Shown: in pieces, positions 1 through 9,960 of the stretch
How the letters are laid out: each line of letters opens with the position of its first letter
How positions within the stretch are numbered: position 1 is the stretch's first letter
Source of the DNA: Delphinus delphis
Taxonomy: Eukaryota; Chordata; Mammalia; Artiodactyla; Delphinidae
Direction: 5' to 3'
Assembly (NCBI RefSeq): GCF_949987515.2
Contig: NC_082684.1
Span: forward strand, 120,074,080-120,138,079
Length of the DNA: 64,000 bases
Translations under genes and position numbers: made by a program
The notes under the pieces: model-generated
Databases searched by the model: none
What the model saw: the letters and a program-made list of their open reading frames with translations, nothing else
What the model was told of the DNA's origin: nothing

Positions 1-240
1 ATAGAAAGAGAGTAGAAAGTTGGTTGTCAGAGGCTGGAGGCAGTGGGCTGGGCAGTGAGCTATGGAATCAATGAGCATAAAGACTCAGTTATTCAAGATG
101 AAGACATCCTGGTGATCTGATGTACAACACTGTGCCTTTAGTTAACAATACCATATTGTGCACTTGAAAATTTAAGAAGGTAGATCCCGTGTCAAATGTT
201 CCTTTACAACAAAATAAATTTTAAAAAATTTAAAAAATAT
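1..240 (+). mobile_element. L1 3' end fragment (old L1MA-like), sense
   Basis: The segment reads like the 3' untranslated end of an old mammalian L1: a 'gttgtcagaggctgg' block, then 'acaacactgtgcc..agttaacaata', then 'ttgtgcacttgaaaattt', ending in an A/T-rich tail near 205-240. It is cut by the window edge, so its full extent is unknown. The family name is from memory of the consensus. Confidence 0.6.
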
Positions 241-1680
241 ATTTGGGAGACTAACTATTGGCAAAGCTGTGGAGCTGAGGGAAACAAGTGGTGGTTGTGT
301 CGTCTATGGAGATGGGAAAACGCTGGAGGCAGATTAGGTTTGAGGGGGAGGAACAAGAGTTAACATGTTGGCCACAGAGAATTTGAGGCGCCAGTGAGAC
401 ATCAAAGTATATTTGTCAAGTGGGCCGCTGGTGAAATCAGACTGGAAGCTCTGCGCCGAGGACCGGGGTAGACACAACATGAGAGAGTTACTAAAGGGCT
501 CGGAGTGGCTGAGGCCATGGGGGCAGCTGCAAGGGACATGGCTGAAGGAGCGCCCAGAGCAGGAGAGGGCAGCCAGGCATGCCTGGAGGAACGCAGCACT
601 GAGGGAAGCCTGGAGAGCCTGGGCCCAAAGGACACCAAGACAGAGTGGTCGAGGTAGGGGGGTGCCTGTGCGTGAGACTGGCCCAGAAAGACAGAGGGGA
701 AACTGTAGATTCTGCCTAGAGGTTGAGGCAGCTGAAAACTGACACACAGCAGGGCGAGTTTAGTGATTTGCATCATTGGTGACACGAGTAAGAGCTACTT
801 TGATAGAGGGACAGAAACAGATTCCAGAGGCCAGTGGGCTGAGCAGTTGCGGGGGGGGGGGGGGGGGGAGGGAAGGAGATGCATGGTGCAGGCAAGTCGT
901 GCAGACACTGCTCGGTTTCCTTCCAATTTTCTTGCCCAGACCAGTGAGCATTCGACAGCTGCTCCACAAACACTGATGGCACCACCATTTCTCAGGCGCT
1001 GTGTTAGCTGAGGGGATCCCCATTACTCCCTGCCTTTAGGGAGCTCCTGGACCAGTGGGGAAATCAGAGATGTAAACAATTATAGTGTTAGAAAGGGAGT
1101 GAGGAAGTAGGTGGGGGGTGGTTATGTCTACCTTGGAAGAAGTGGAGGAGGGACATTTCTGAGGATACTTACCAGCAGGGAGAGAATCATGAGAAGGGGA
1201 AACCAGGGCCAAATGGGTGCCTTGGTTTCCCTTCCTCCTCCCTGAGAAGCTCCAGCCAAAGTTACATGATTAGGGAAATTCAGGAAGCTCTTCACAGTGC
1301 ATCTACTTTCTTCCCCTGGAGCTGTCTCCATGCTCATTCGTATTAAAGACTGCCAAATCTTGCAATAACGAAACACATTTAAGTTTTTAGTCCAGCACCC
1401 CCGAAATTTGATCAAAACTCTCTTTTAAAGGGCATGTTTGAGAAAGTCTGGGAGCAGGTGGAAGGGAGTCACTGCAGGGCTTTGAGCACTCTAGAAGTTT
1501 CCTCTTACAGCTGTGTGTAAGCAAAGGGGAGGGGGAGGAGCTGAAGAACGGAGAGCTGGTTAGGGCAACATTAACACGGACTAGTCCTAAGCTCAGGTGG
1601 TGTTTGGATGGGTGCAGGGAAGGGAGAGACTCCAGGGGAATTTGGAAGAAAGAATCACTAGGACTGGATGACACATTATG
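241..1680. other. No gene recognised; G18 run and weak old-repeat similarity
   Basis: I see no supported gene. Part of 280-430 resembles a low-copy mammalian repeat whose name I cannot give; the same kind of text recurs at 1890-2150 and 9360-9640. A pure run of 18 G lies at 851-868. Open frames here (for example 413-742 on plus) match no family and overlap frames on the other strand. Confidence 0.5.
851..868 (+). repeat. Poly-G tract (G18)
   Basis: Eighteen consecutive G residues are followed by A and further G-rich sequence. It could fold as a G-quadruplex. Length is likely to be polymorphic or a sequencing-error spot. Confidence 0.9.
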
Positions 1681-1681
1681 A

Positions 1682-1713
1682 GTGTGTGTCTGTGTGTGTG
1701 TGTGTGTGTGTGG
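1682..1713 (+). repeat. (TG)n microsatellite
   Basis: Alternating GT/TG with one C interruption near 1690. It runs directly into a G-rich trinucleotide-like tract. Confidence 0.9.
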
Positions 1714-1888
1714 TGGGGGAGGGGAGGTGGTGGAGTTGGTGGTGGAGGTAGAGGTGTTAGTGGAGGTGAATGTGGAGGTGGTGGTGATGATCATGGTTAT
1801 GGTGGTTGCAGTGGAGGTGGAGGTGATGGTGATGAAGGTGGTAGCAATGGTCATGGTGGAGGTGGAGGTGGTGATGGTGGGGAGTAGT
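1714..1888 (+). repeat. GGT/GGA-rich imperfect trinucleotide repeat
   Basis: About 175 bp of degenerate GGT, GGA and GAT units. It opens a Gly/Val-rich reading frame in more than one frame, which is a by-product of composition and not evidence of a gene. There is strong strand asymmetry (G-rich on plus). Confidence 0.85.
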
Positions 1889-4104
1889 AGAAAGTTCTGA
1901 CTGGGTGTCTGGATGGATTTATCAAGATAGGGAATGTAAAAAGAAGGTAGGTTTGGGACCAGGATGGGATATGAGAAAATAAAGTCAGCTCATCTTGGAC
2001 TTAGTGAGTTTGAAGAATCTGCAGAGCATACGCAGGGTGTCCTGAAGAACTGCTGTTTTGTGAGCTGGGGCTCAGGAGAGGGCTCCGGACTGCAGGTATA
2101 GATTTGGGTCAACAGCCACAGAAGTAGATGGAACCATAGGAAAAGCAAGCAGAGATGAACATAAGGGGTCTGGACGGTGTCTGCTTGGGTCACGGTCTCC
2201 TAGATAAGCTCCAATGGGAAGGGGCAGCTATGTCCCTGGTGTGCCACATCTACCAGAAAATTCCTGAGCATAAGATCCAGTGGTCCAATGCAGGTCCTGC
2301 TTTTACAGGAAGGAGGGTCAATACAGCTCCATCTGAACCAGGATGGCCCTGCCCTATTTGTCATGGACCTAAGGGAGTAGGTTCGTGCTTTTGGCCCAGT
2401 TTCTCACAGGCAGCCTGTTGGCAGGGAAGGGTCTGTGTGCCATTTGGAAGTGACAGGCCCTAGTCTCATTCCCTTGGCTGGGCTTGGGTTGGCAGATTAA
2501 GGGAGCTGGGCTTGGCACAGGAGTGAACAATGGCTCTGCAGATGGGTGTCTTGCTTGCATGTCAACTGGGTGTGTGTTCAGAGCACACAGATTCCTTTCC
2601 TTCAAGCCCTTCAGGCTGCACTGTGTCAGTGGCCTCTGCCATCTTGGGTTGTTTGACAAATGTCTTGGCAATTCTAGTGGAGCTGAAGGCCAAAGGCCCC
2701 GGCAGCGTGCCTGGCACTTATTTGGCCTCTTTAAACTTTGATGAAGTGCCCACATATCATCACAGACTGGGTGCCAATGTCAGGAAGGAAGGCTGGGGGT
2801 GGGAGATGGGGATCCTTGCTGTGGGTTTGGGTTTGGCTTGTGAATCTGGGTTCCTGTACTCAGAGGCATTATAGGAAAGTAGCCCCCAAGTACACAGACA
2901 TTGCACGATATTTCACTGAAATATTCATTCAAAGAGAGCCAGTTTTTGAGGTTTTACTTGTTGAGTTCAAAGTCCATTTTAACCTAAACCAGTTGTTCTT
3001 GGTTCTGACTTGTGTGTAAGATGTCCAGGGTTTGAGGAAGCCACAGGTCTTGAAAATCCCTGGTAGGAAGAACCCTGAGGCCTGGCTTAGGAATTATGTC
3101 ATCCTATGGTATTGAGGAAAAGGCAAGGGCTTCCAGTGGTGTCTCTGGGGGTAGCCTGTGTGTCCAGGCTGCTGCCAGCTCCATGCGGATTTCTACTGTG
3201 GGAGGGACCTTCTCAGACAACCCAGATCTGCTGACACCCAGGCAGACTTGGCCCCCTTTCCTTCCTCCCTAAAATGCGTCCCCCACTAAGAGCTTTCACA
3301 TGTAGCTTTAGGGAAGATTTGGAAGGGGAGGAGAGATGGGTGTCTGGTGCTGATGCAAAAAACAAAAATATGCAAACCAACCTCCCTCCCAACTTGCATT
3401 AATGGAGCTGCGATGTGCCCTTCTAACCTTGCCAGTGTAGACCGAGTTTGACCTGCTCCAGCTCTGGGCCTGTAATGCCTAGGGAGCAGGCAAACTTCCC
3501 CATACTCCAACCCCAGCAGACTCAGGAGTCCAGGACCAACCAGGAGGAGGCTCTGATGATGTTTGCCCCCGAGGGTCCAGGTCCCAGGCAGCTCAGGAAT
3601 GTGAGTACCCCTGCATGTTGAGCCTGAGGCTCAAGGAACTGGGTGGGGTCCCAATCAAACCACATCTTGGTTATCTGAGGCCTCTGATGCCCACCTAGGC
3701 AGGCCCAGTCTTGTTCTATCCCAGGGGCATTTGGGAGGAGCAGGCGTGGTGTGATAGCTCAGGAATTGCTAGAATGGTCTCTGGACCTCTTGTGGGGACA
3801 GGGATCTGACCCTCACTGGCAATGAAAGCAGGATGACCTTGTAACAAAGAACAGGTTTTGCTTAGTTCCTATCGGAAGACTTTCCTGGCCCTGCCCTTTA
3901 TTTAATGTTTTTAAGGGAAATAAAGATGAAAAAAATGTAATAGATCTATACCTGCTTAAAAGGATTTCCAACCACTCCTCTCCATGGGTGACATTTCCCA
4001 CAGCTGGCTTTGCACTCAAGTCTCAGTGGATTCTTTGGCTTGGTCACTTTGGGGTTCCTGGGCCTGCCCTTGGGAGCTCCATGGCCTGGCTGAAGGAGCA
4101 GAAG
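1889..4104. other. No gene recognised; old-repeat traces at left
   Basis: 1890-2150 resembles the same unnamed mammalian repeat family as 9360-9640 (a 'ctgggtgtctggatgg' block, then 'ttggacttagtgagtttgaa'). From 2150 to 4104 I see only unique-looking, moderately GC-rich sequence. Short open frames occur on both strands without a family match. Confidence 0.4.
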
Positions 4105-4280
4105 CCTCATTGCAGGCAGACCTGGGTTACAACACTGACTCAACCATGAACATGGGCAGGGAACCTCTCTGATCTGTTGATCCATCTCTAAATTGAGGAT
4201 AAGCATACTTATCTCCTGGTTTGATATCCTGATCGATTAAATGCCATCATATAGGTACAGCCCCAGCATGCTTCCAGGCA
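4105..4280 (+). mobile_element. MIR SINE remnant, sense
   Basis: The text follows the MIR consensus order: 'gacctgggtt' then 'actgactcaacc', then the 'aacctctctgatc' block, 'ctctaaattgaggataa' and 'ccaggcacctagtat' near the 3' end. It is strongly diverged, as expected of a mammal-wide ancient SINE. Confidence 0.65.
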
Positions 4281-4389
4281 CCTAGTATCATCAACAGTGC
4301 TGGTGCCTCACAAGGAAGGGGCTCTGGGGCTATCTGTAGACTCAGTTCCCTCAAAGGGATTATTCATGGTTTTGTGACAACCTATCAGG

Positions 4390-4530
4390 AAGGACAATGG
4401 TCCTTCATTGTTCTCCCTCCCATCACTGCCAGCCAGGCCTATTTATAATGCAGAGGATTCCTCAGGAGTGACTCACCTGCCAAGCTGCTCTCCCAAGGAT
4501 ACCTCATCACACGCTACCTGCCTCACCTGC
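4390..4530. promoter_or_regulatory. Possible cis-regulatory motif cluster
   Basis: Within 140 bp there is an inverted SOX-type pair (ACAATG at 4394-4399 and CATTGT at 4406-4411), a perfect MEF2-type site CTATTTATAA at 4439-4448, an AP-1 site TGACTCA at 4469-4475 that overlaps a CACCTG E-box at 4474-4479, and further CACCTG boxes downstream. An octamer ATGCAAAT-like site follows near 4718. Motif density alone is weak evidence; function is inferred, not shown. Confidence 0.2.
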
Positions 4531-5654
4531 CTGTGTCTGGCCTGGGCTCCCCTGGTCTCACCTCAGCCAGCCCAGCCCAGGGGTGTCTATTTGTGCCCTC
4601 AGCCCTGGCATGATAGGACATTACCAGTTAGAGAGGCCGACAGAGGCCAGGGGTCAGAGATAGAGGAGAAACCAAGTCCCAAGGTGAGGCCCTAGTCAGG
4701 AGCTGGGTCACCATTTAAATGCAAATCAACCCAAGCCATAGGGGGCAGTTTGGGGGAGGGCCAGCATGAACAAGTGACTTCTGGGGAACTTTTCAGACTT
4801 ACTGACCCAACTGGACAGTCCAGTCAGCACAGCGGGGCACCAGTCTGGGTTCAGGAAGAGGGGTTTAAGGACAGGTGCATCCCAGCCCTCCTGGGAGCAT
4901 GTGTGGGGATGATCTCAGGGTCTCAGGTGGCTGTGTGGAGAAAGGCCCTCAGGGGGCTTCCCCCTCCCTGAAAATGGGCAGGGACTGGACACCAGGATGA
5001 CTACAGAGAGGAGGGCTCTGAGGACCCCTCACGCCAAGCCAGACCCCCTTACCCCTCGGTCATGTGGTGGGCAGCAATTTCCAGTAGGAGATTGTAGCTG
5101 GGGGTCCTCCCCTTCCCTTCCCACCTCCAGCCTACAGGCTTCAGCTCAGGGGCCCTGGACAATTTTCTTCCTTCCTTCACAAAAATGTCTGGGAAAGGCA
5201 ACAAGAAAAGCTTGTATTCTGGGAGGACTAAGCATTTTTAAGCTCATCTCTTCCAGGCAGCACTCACCTTCCCTCCCTGCAAAAGGTGAAGGTTCTGTTC
5301 CAGGGAGAGGATTTCCTGGCATCTGCCCCCAGGGTCATGGGCAGGGGTGACCTGGGCTCCACCCTGACACTCCCCTGGACCCACAGCTGGCTGGCCACTG
5401 CCGTCAGCTTCTCCCACTTCTCTGCCTTCCTGCTTCTTTTTTAAAAATCTACCTTTTAAAAACAGTGTGTAAGTATTAAGGTGAACTTATATGGATATTT
5501 TCTCAAGAACTTCACAGCCCCTTTAGAAGACTTGGGGCTACCCTCCCAAGGGGCAGCAGGAGCAGCCCCTGGACATTCGCATCTACAGCAGGCCTCTGCT
5601 CCCTGGGTTGGTGGGGAGGGCAGATTCTGCCTTCCACCCGCTCTTTATCTTATC
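4531..5654. other. No gene recognised
   Basis: GC-rich sequence without repeats I can name. Open frames at 4408-4695 and 4997-5350 on plus are of ordinary chance length and match nothing known to me. Confidence 0.5.
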
Positions 5655-5855
5655 AAAAAAATGTATGACGGCTTCCCTGGTGGCGCAGTGGTTGAGAGTC
5701 TGCCTGCCGATGCAGGGGACATGGGTTCGTGCCCCGATCCGGGAAGATCCCACATGCCGTGGAGCGGCTCGGCCCGTGAGCCATGGCCGCTGAGCCTGCG
5801 CGTCCGGAGCCTGTGCCCTGCAACGGGAGAGGCCACAACGGTGGGAGGCCCGTGT

Positions 5856-5896
<41 letters not shown>

Positions 5897-5914
5897 CATA
5901 AAAAAAATGTATGA
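5655..5914 (+). mobile_element. Cetacean-type tRNA-derived SINE (CHR family) with target-site duplications
   Basis: The body starts at about 5669 with CGGCTTCCCTGG. Internal pol III promoter elements are readable: A box TGGCGCAGTGG at 5681-5691 and B box GGTTCGTGCCC at 5724-5734. The body is about 190 bp and ends in an A tract at about 5861-5895. A 14 bp direct repeat, AAAAAAATGTATGA, flanks it at 5655-5668 and 5901-5914, so the whole insertion including its tail is delimited. The perfect duplication, long A tail and well-kept promoter boxes suggest a fairly young copy. SINEs of this type are mobilised by L1 machinery. Confidence 0.9.
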
Positions 5915-5924
5915 GAAAGGACAG

Positions 5925-6290
5925 TAATATTTGTCAGGCACCTATTCAATATTTTGAGTGATTAGCCCATTTAGTTTGTTCAGTATCCCTGTGAGTTGGT
6001 GTAATAACTGTAGCTAACAATAACTAACATACAATAAATAACATAGCTAACAATAACGAAGTGCTTATGGTTAGCTTGGCTCTGTTTAGCACTTTACATG
6101 AATTCACTCACTCAGTCCCACTGATCACTCCATGGCAGGTACTACAGTGATTCTCCACTTTATGGGGAAGGAAATTGAGGCACAGGAATGTTAAGTGACA
6201 CAGTGTGACACAGCTAGTGCTGGAATTTGGCCTCAGGTAGTCTGGCTCAGAGTCTGGCTCTCAACCACTTTACATCATCCTCGCAAAGTG
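5925..6290 (-). mobile_element. MIR SINE remnants, antisense
   Basis: 6060-6290 follows the reverse complement of MIR: 'agcactttacatgaattcactca', then 'gaggcacaggaatgttaagtgaca', 'cacagctagtgctgg' and 'agtctggctcagagtc'. A second shorter piece, at about 5932-6000, repeats the 'gtcaggcacctatt' and 'tatccctgtgagttgg' end. The stretch between them has AT-rich repeated 'taacaataac' words. Confidence 0.65.
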
Positions 6291-6299
6291 ACCAGGCTA

Positions 6300-6790
6300 G
6301 GATTTGAACCCAGATCTTCCTGAGGTCAAAGACCAGCTTCCTGATCCTGCTATGCTGCCTCTCAGGATAGAGAAGGAGCATTATCCTCCTAACAGCCTCT
6401 CAGTGTCTGCTGGGAAAGTGACAGATTCCGGCCCAGAGCATCAGGTTCCTGCTATGAGAAAGAATGGCGGGTGGAAAAGGGGCCAGAGGAGGGGGAGGAT
6501 TTAGCAGGGGCCCCTTGGCCCAGTTCCAGTTCCTTAGGTACAGACCCCAGGTTTTCCTTCGTTTGTTAACTGGGGGGCCCCCTGGAAAGATCTGGTGCCA
6601 AGAATGGGCTGGACCAGGTGAGGGCAAAGGCAGCTCCCTGCAGCTTCCCACGGCACAGAACCGGAGACCTGCTCCGGGCTCTCTGTCGCTCCTCTCCTTC
6701 GCTGTCCCCCCATCCATGACTGTCCGCCTGAACTCTTATCTAGGCGTCTGTCCCCCGACTAGCAGGAGACATGGTTTGGTTCTATCTTGA
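6300..6790. other. No gene recognised
   Basis: Unique-looking sequence with overlapping chance open frames on both strands (6400-6717 minus, 6464-6790 plus). Nothing supports coding. Confidence 0.45.
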
Positions 6791-6794
6791 ATGC

Positions 6795-6845
6795 TGGCGC
6801 AGAGCCTGGCAATCAATAAACATTTGTTGAAAGAATGAATGAAAC
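6795..6845 (+). mobile_element. MIR/L2 3'-end remnant
   Basis: 'gcctggcaatcaataaacatttgttgaaagaatgaatg' is split here by description only: it shows the shared MIR/L2 3' tail pattern of a 'cctgg' word, then 'aataaacatttgttg', then repeated 'aatga'. Confidence 0.5.
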
Positions 6846-6849
6846 TTGG

Positions 6850-7540
6850 AGCATTTACTGGACAGAGGCCATTAACCTCTGGTTCAAGGGCCATCGGCCT
6901 GACGTCTCTCTTCAAGTGGTCTGATCGGTCCTTCTGAGGAGACCCAACAGCCTTTGGTGCTGAACCCGAGGTTTCTCGCTGGTCTGTGACAGAGCTGACC
7001 TCCGGGAGCTGGGGGCTGAGCAGCGCTGCTTTCCCCTCTGCTGTCTCAGCAGTGCCCCTGCCCAGGGTCCCGCTCTGCCTGGTGTCTCCTCCAGGCTGGC
7101 TCCCTGCCTCCCTGCTCAGCTCTCTGGTCATGTGGACTCCAGGCTCAGATGCAGCTGCCCACAAGGGACAGGGTTGAGGAGGAAAGGTTGGAGAGAAAGG
7201 CACCAGGCTCCCCTGAAAAGCAGTGGCTGGATTTGCTGCCTGAAACCTTATCTGCTGTTTGTTGCTGGAGTGTGAGGCTACGAATACAGGTGCTGAGCGG
7301 AAGCATTTCGACACGTTTAGAGCAGTGTGTCCTGGCCGCAAGCGCCAAACATGTGATCCGTGGACTCCTCTTCTTGGACCAACTGGGCAGAGATGGGTTC
7401 AAGTTTGTTCTTCACCACAGATGGCAGGACAGGCGCTGGGTGGGAAAAAGTGGCCTCAGAAATGCATTTTCTTCTCTCTTCCCCTTCCTCACTGAGAAAG
7501 TGTCCACTCCTGCCCAGGGAATCCTAAGGCAGATCCACGT
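6850..7540. other. No gene recognised
   Basis: A 201-codon open frame lies on minus at 6736-7341, the longest outside repeats. Opposing plus-strand frames cover much of the same DNA, it has no recognisable domain, and it lacks an obvious promoter or conserved start context. I regard it as chance. Confidence 0.4.
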
Positions 7541-7544
7541 TCCT

Positions 7545-7660
7545 ACTCTGGCCCAACACCTTCCAGCTGGGTGACGCTGGGTGGGTTTCTGAGCACCTCA
7601 GTTTCTCAACTGTTGATTACTGTGAGAGTTAGCAGAATTCATGTGGAACCGGGCCTGGCC
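7545..7660 (+). mobile_element. MIR SINE remnant, sense
   Basis: The MIR core order is visible: 'agctgggtgacgctgggtggg', 'gagcacctcagtttctcaa' and 'gtgagagttagcag'. Strongly diverged. Confidence 0.55.
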
Positions 7661-7993
7661 AATGCTAAACCCTGTTATTAATGAGGATGTCCAATTCTGT
7701 CCCAGACACTCTGGGGTCTGAAAGGAGTATGAGACCCAGGCCTGCCTTCATGTTGCCCTTTGGGAAGCAAGACACATGTTCATTGAGACCAGGGAGGCTG
7801 AGTTCCAGTGGGGTGGGGGGGGGTGAGGGGATGTGGTCCAGGAGCTGCTGGAGAGGATCTGTGATGTGTAAGCCAGAGTCACATGGGCAACTCCTCAAAG
7901 GGGCTGTGCCTGGGAGATGAGTCTGGAAGATGAATCAGATGAGGAGCATGCAAGGAAAGGGTTTGGGAGTGGAATACATGTGTGTGGGGTTTT

Positions 7994-8325
7994 TTAAAAA
8001 TAAATTTATTTATTTATTTATTTTTGGCTGAGTTGAGTCTTTGTTGCTGCACGCAGGCTTTCTCTAGTTGCAGCGAGCAGGGGCTACTCTTCGGTGCGGT
8101 GTGTGGGCTTCTCATTGTGGTAGCTTCTCTTGCTGTGGAGCATGGGCTGTAGGTCTGCAGGCTTCAGTAGTTGAGGCTCACGAGCTCTAGAGCGCAGGCT
8201 CAGTAGTTGTGGCGCACGGGCTTAGTTGCTCTGCGACATGTGGGGTCTTCTTGGACCAGGGCTTGAACACGCGTCCCCTGCATTGGCCGGAAGATTCTCA
8301 ACCACTGCGCCACCAGGGAAGCCCT
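7994..8325 (-). mobile_element. Longer cetartiodactyl tRNA-derived SINE (CHR-like), antisense
   Basis: Read on minus it starts AGGGCTTCCCTGGTGGCGCAG at the 8325 end and extends about 330 bp to an A/T-rich 'aaataaataaatt' tail at about 7994-8022. The internal order (arrow blocks 'ccgaagagtagcc', 'gctgcgtgcagcaac') is the long SINE form also seen at 45.8 and 51.7 kb. Flanks share only a weak direct repeat around 'aaatgtggttttt', so the target site is uncertain. The body is more diverged than the 5.7 kb copy. Confidence 0.85.
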
Positions 8326-8589
8326 AAATGTGGTTTTTGAAGGGGACTACATTTGACCTTCTTGGTGTAGTGGGTTCATTTAAGGAGAGTCTTGAGAAAT
8401 GAGATCGGATGGGACCCAATTAAGGAATTATAAATGCCAGAGCTTGACCCCATAGGCAATGGGGCAGAGAGAGGGGGATATCTGTGGTTTCAGTGACATG
8501 ATTTGGACAAGTCACTAGCAGAGGGATTAGTGCCTGTTACCTAGTAGGGGGATGAGTGAGTAAATAAGTGAATGAATTGATGCATTAAT

Positions 8590-9040
8590 TAGAGCTCTTT
8601 GGGTTGTGAGCAAAATCATCCTATTCAAACTGGTTTAAGTAAAAATAAAGGAGGGGTGTTTATTTGCTCCCATAACTGACAAGTGCAGAAATAACTTGGG
8701 GCTTAGCTGGATCCGGGGACTCAAATAATGGCATCAGGACTCTCTCAGCTGGAGGAGAGCTTTACTCTTCTAGTAAGCCCAAAGTCCTAGAATTTGGTCT
8801 TTTTGTCCTGGCTTGGGTCATGTTCCCAGGGAAATGGGATAGATTGGTTGGCCACATTTGGGTCACCTGCTCATTGTCATGGGTCTGGGGCGTAGTGTCA
8901 TCTTGCACTGAGACAGGCAAACTGAGCTTGGAGGAGAGATGGGTTCCTCCCAGGGACTATGGGAATATAGGGACATAGATTTCCCTATGAGGGTGCTGCT
9001 GACAGCAAAGGGTGGAGGGTTGCTGGGCAAGGCAAGATAT
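8590..9040 (-). mobile_element. MLT1-like (MaLR) LTR remnant, antisense
   Basis: On minus, the order matches an old mammalian MaLR LTR: 'cagcatc'-like start near 9035, a 'gacccaaatgtggcc' block, 'gagagagtcctgatgcc', 'ggatccagc', an AATAAA-like tail, then 'cttaaaccagtttgaat' near 8620 and 'aaagagctct' near 8593. Similar LTRs occur at 22.25 kb (minus) and 55.69 kb (plus). No internal retroviral genes are seen. Subfamily not resolved. Confidence 0.55.
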
Positions 9041-9244
9041 CAGATCCACACAGCAGTGGATGGGGAGCTGGAGGCTGAACCAGGGAGATGCTGAAGGCTT
9101 GAATGAGAGTAAAGCTGAGTATGGCACCTGAATGGACCACAGCTGCTTTTCCTCTCAAACTCTCCCATCAAAGGCCATAACGACTTGAGATCAGTCTGGC
9201 TCAGGCAGGCTGCTGGGGCCGAGCAACCAGGTGTGTCCTCTGGG
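8980..9244 (-). repeat. Inverted duplication, copy A
   Basis: The reverse complement of this segment matches 10730-10998 closely over its whole length (by eye about 85-90 percent), starting CCCAGAGGACAC and ending with 'cagcagcacc..tca'. The last ~60 bp (8980-9040) belong to the MLT1-like LTR edge; the remainder is sequence I cannot assign to a family. The spacer between copies is about 1.5 kb. Confidence 0.8.
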
Positions 9245-9359
9245 CGGCAGGCACCAGTGGACATTCAGGCTGAGATAGGGATTGTAGAAGGCCAGAGAAT
9301 AAATGTGTTTGTTTTGCTTTGTTTTCCCAGAGGGAAGAGGGGATCAAATGTTCCATTTT

Positions 9360-9960
9360 GGTTGTATTGAATATTTCATTTCAGATGCCTCCTAGACACC
9401 CAAGTGGGGACTTCAAGGAGGCAGTGGGGATTTCAAGGAGGATTTCAGATGCCTCCTAGACACCCAGATGGGGATTTCAAGGGGGCAGTTCTTACATTTC
9501 AGGATATAAGAACACTGGGATCAGGGGCAAGGCCTGGAGAGGTCCTCTTGTAGTCTTCAGCAAATAGAAATTGTTTAAAACCATGAGACCAGATGTGGTC
9601 ACCAAGGAAGAGAATGTGGACAGGGAAGAGGAGAGGGCCCAGTGCCAGGCCTATGGTGCTGGAATGTTGAGTGTTGGTCAGAAAATGAGGAGCCAGAAAA
9701 TGGTGTCAAGACACGGGTGGGAAATGCAGCAAGAGGAGACTAGGTGGATGGGGTGGAGGGTTTGGAAAGCCGAGCAAGGAGGGCACTTCAGTTGGGGGTA
9801 TGGATAAATGTGTGCAACACTGATGGGGTGAAGGAAGCATCTTTTGGATTTGTCCACAAGAACACACTTGTGACCCTAATAAAGGAAGTCTCAGTGAAGC
9901 AAGGGGACAACAGCTAGATTGGAGAGCGTAGAAGCGCCGTGGATTGTGGAGGTGCAGAAG
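9360..9960 (+). repeat. Unnamed old interspersed repeat with local tandem duplication
   Basis: Text such as 'cagatgcctcctagacaccc' and 'accatgagaccagatgtggtcacc' recalls a low-copy mammal-wide repeat that I cannot name. Within it a unit of 64 bp is duplicated: 9379-9442 is followed by a partial second copy at 9443-9488. It is purine-rich on plus, which opens long chance frames. Confidence 0.4.
9379..9488 (+). repeat. 64-bp tandem duplication (about 1.7 copies)
   Basis: 'tcagatgcctcctagacaccc' words begin at 9381 and again at 9445, with 'aaggaggcagt' or 'aagggggcagt' following each. The offset is 64 bp. Confidence 0.85.

Noticed and set aside
1678..1887. Glycine-rich protein from the GGT/GGA tract
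   Set aside because: Product of simple-sequence DNA; two frames give equally long Gly- or Val-rich peptides.
5681..5734. tRNA gene from the A/B boxes
   Set aside because: Boxes belong to a SINE; no cloverleaf or acceptor stem is present.
6736..7341. 201-codon open frame on minus, the longest non-repeat frame on that strand
   Set aside because: Plus-strand frames cover the same DNA, the peptide has no recognisable domain, and GC-rich stop-poor sequence explains it.
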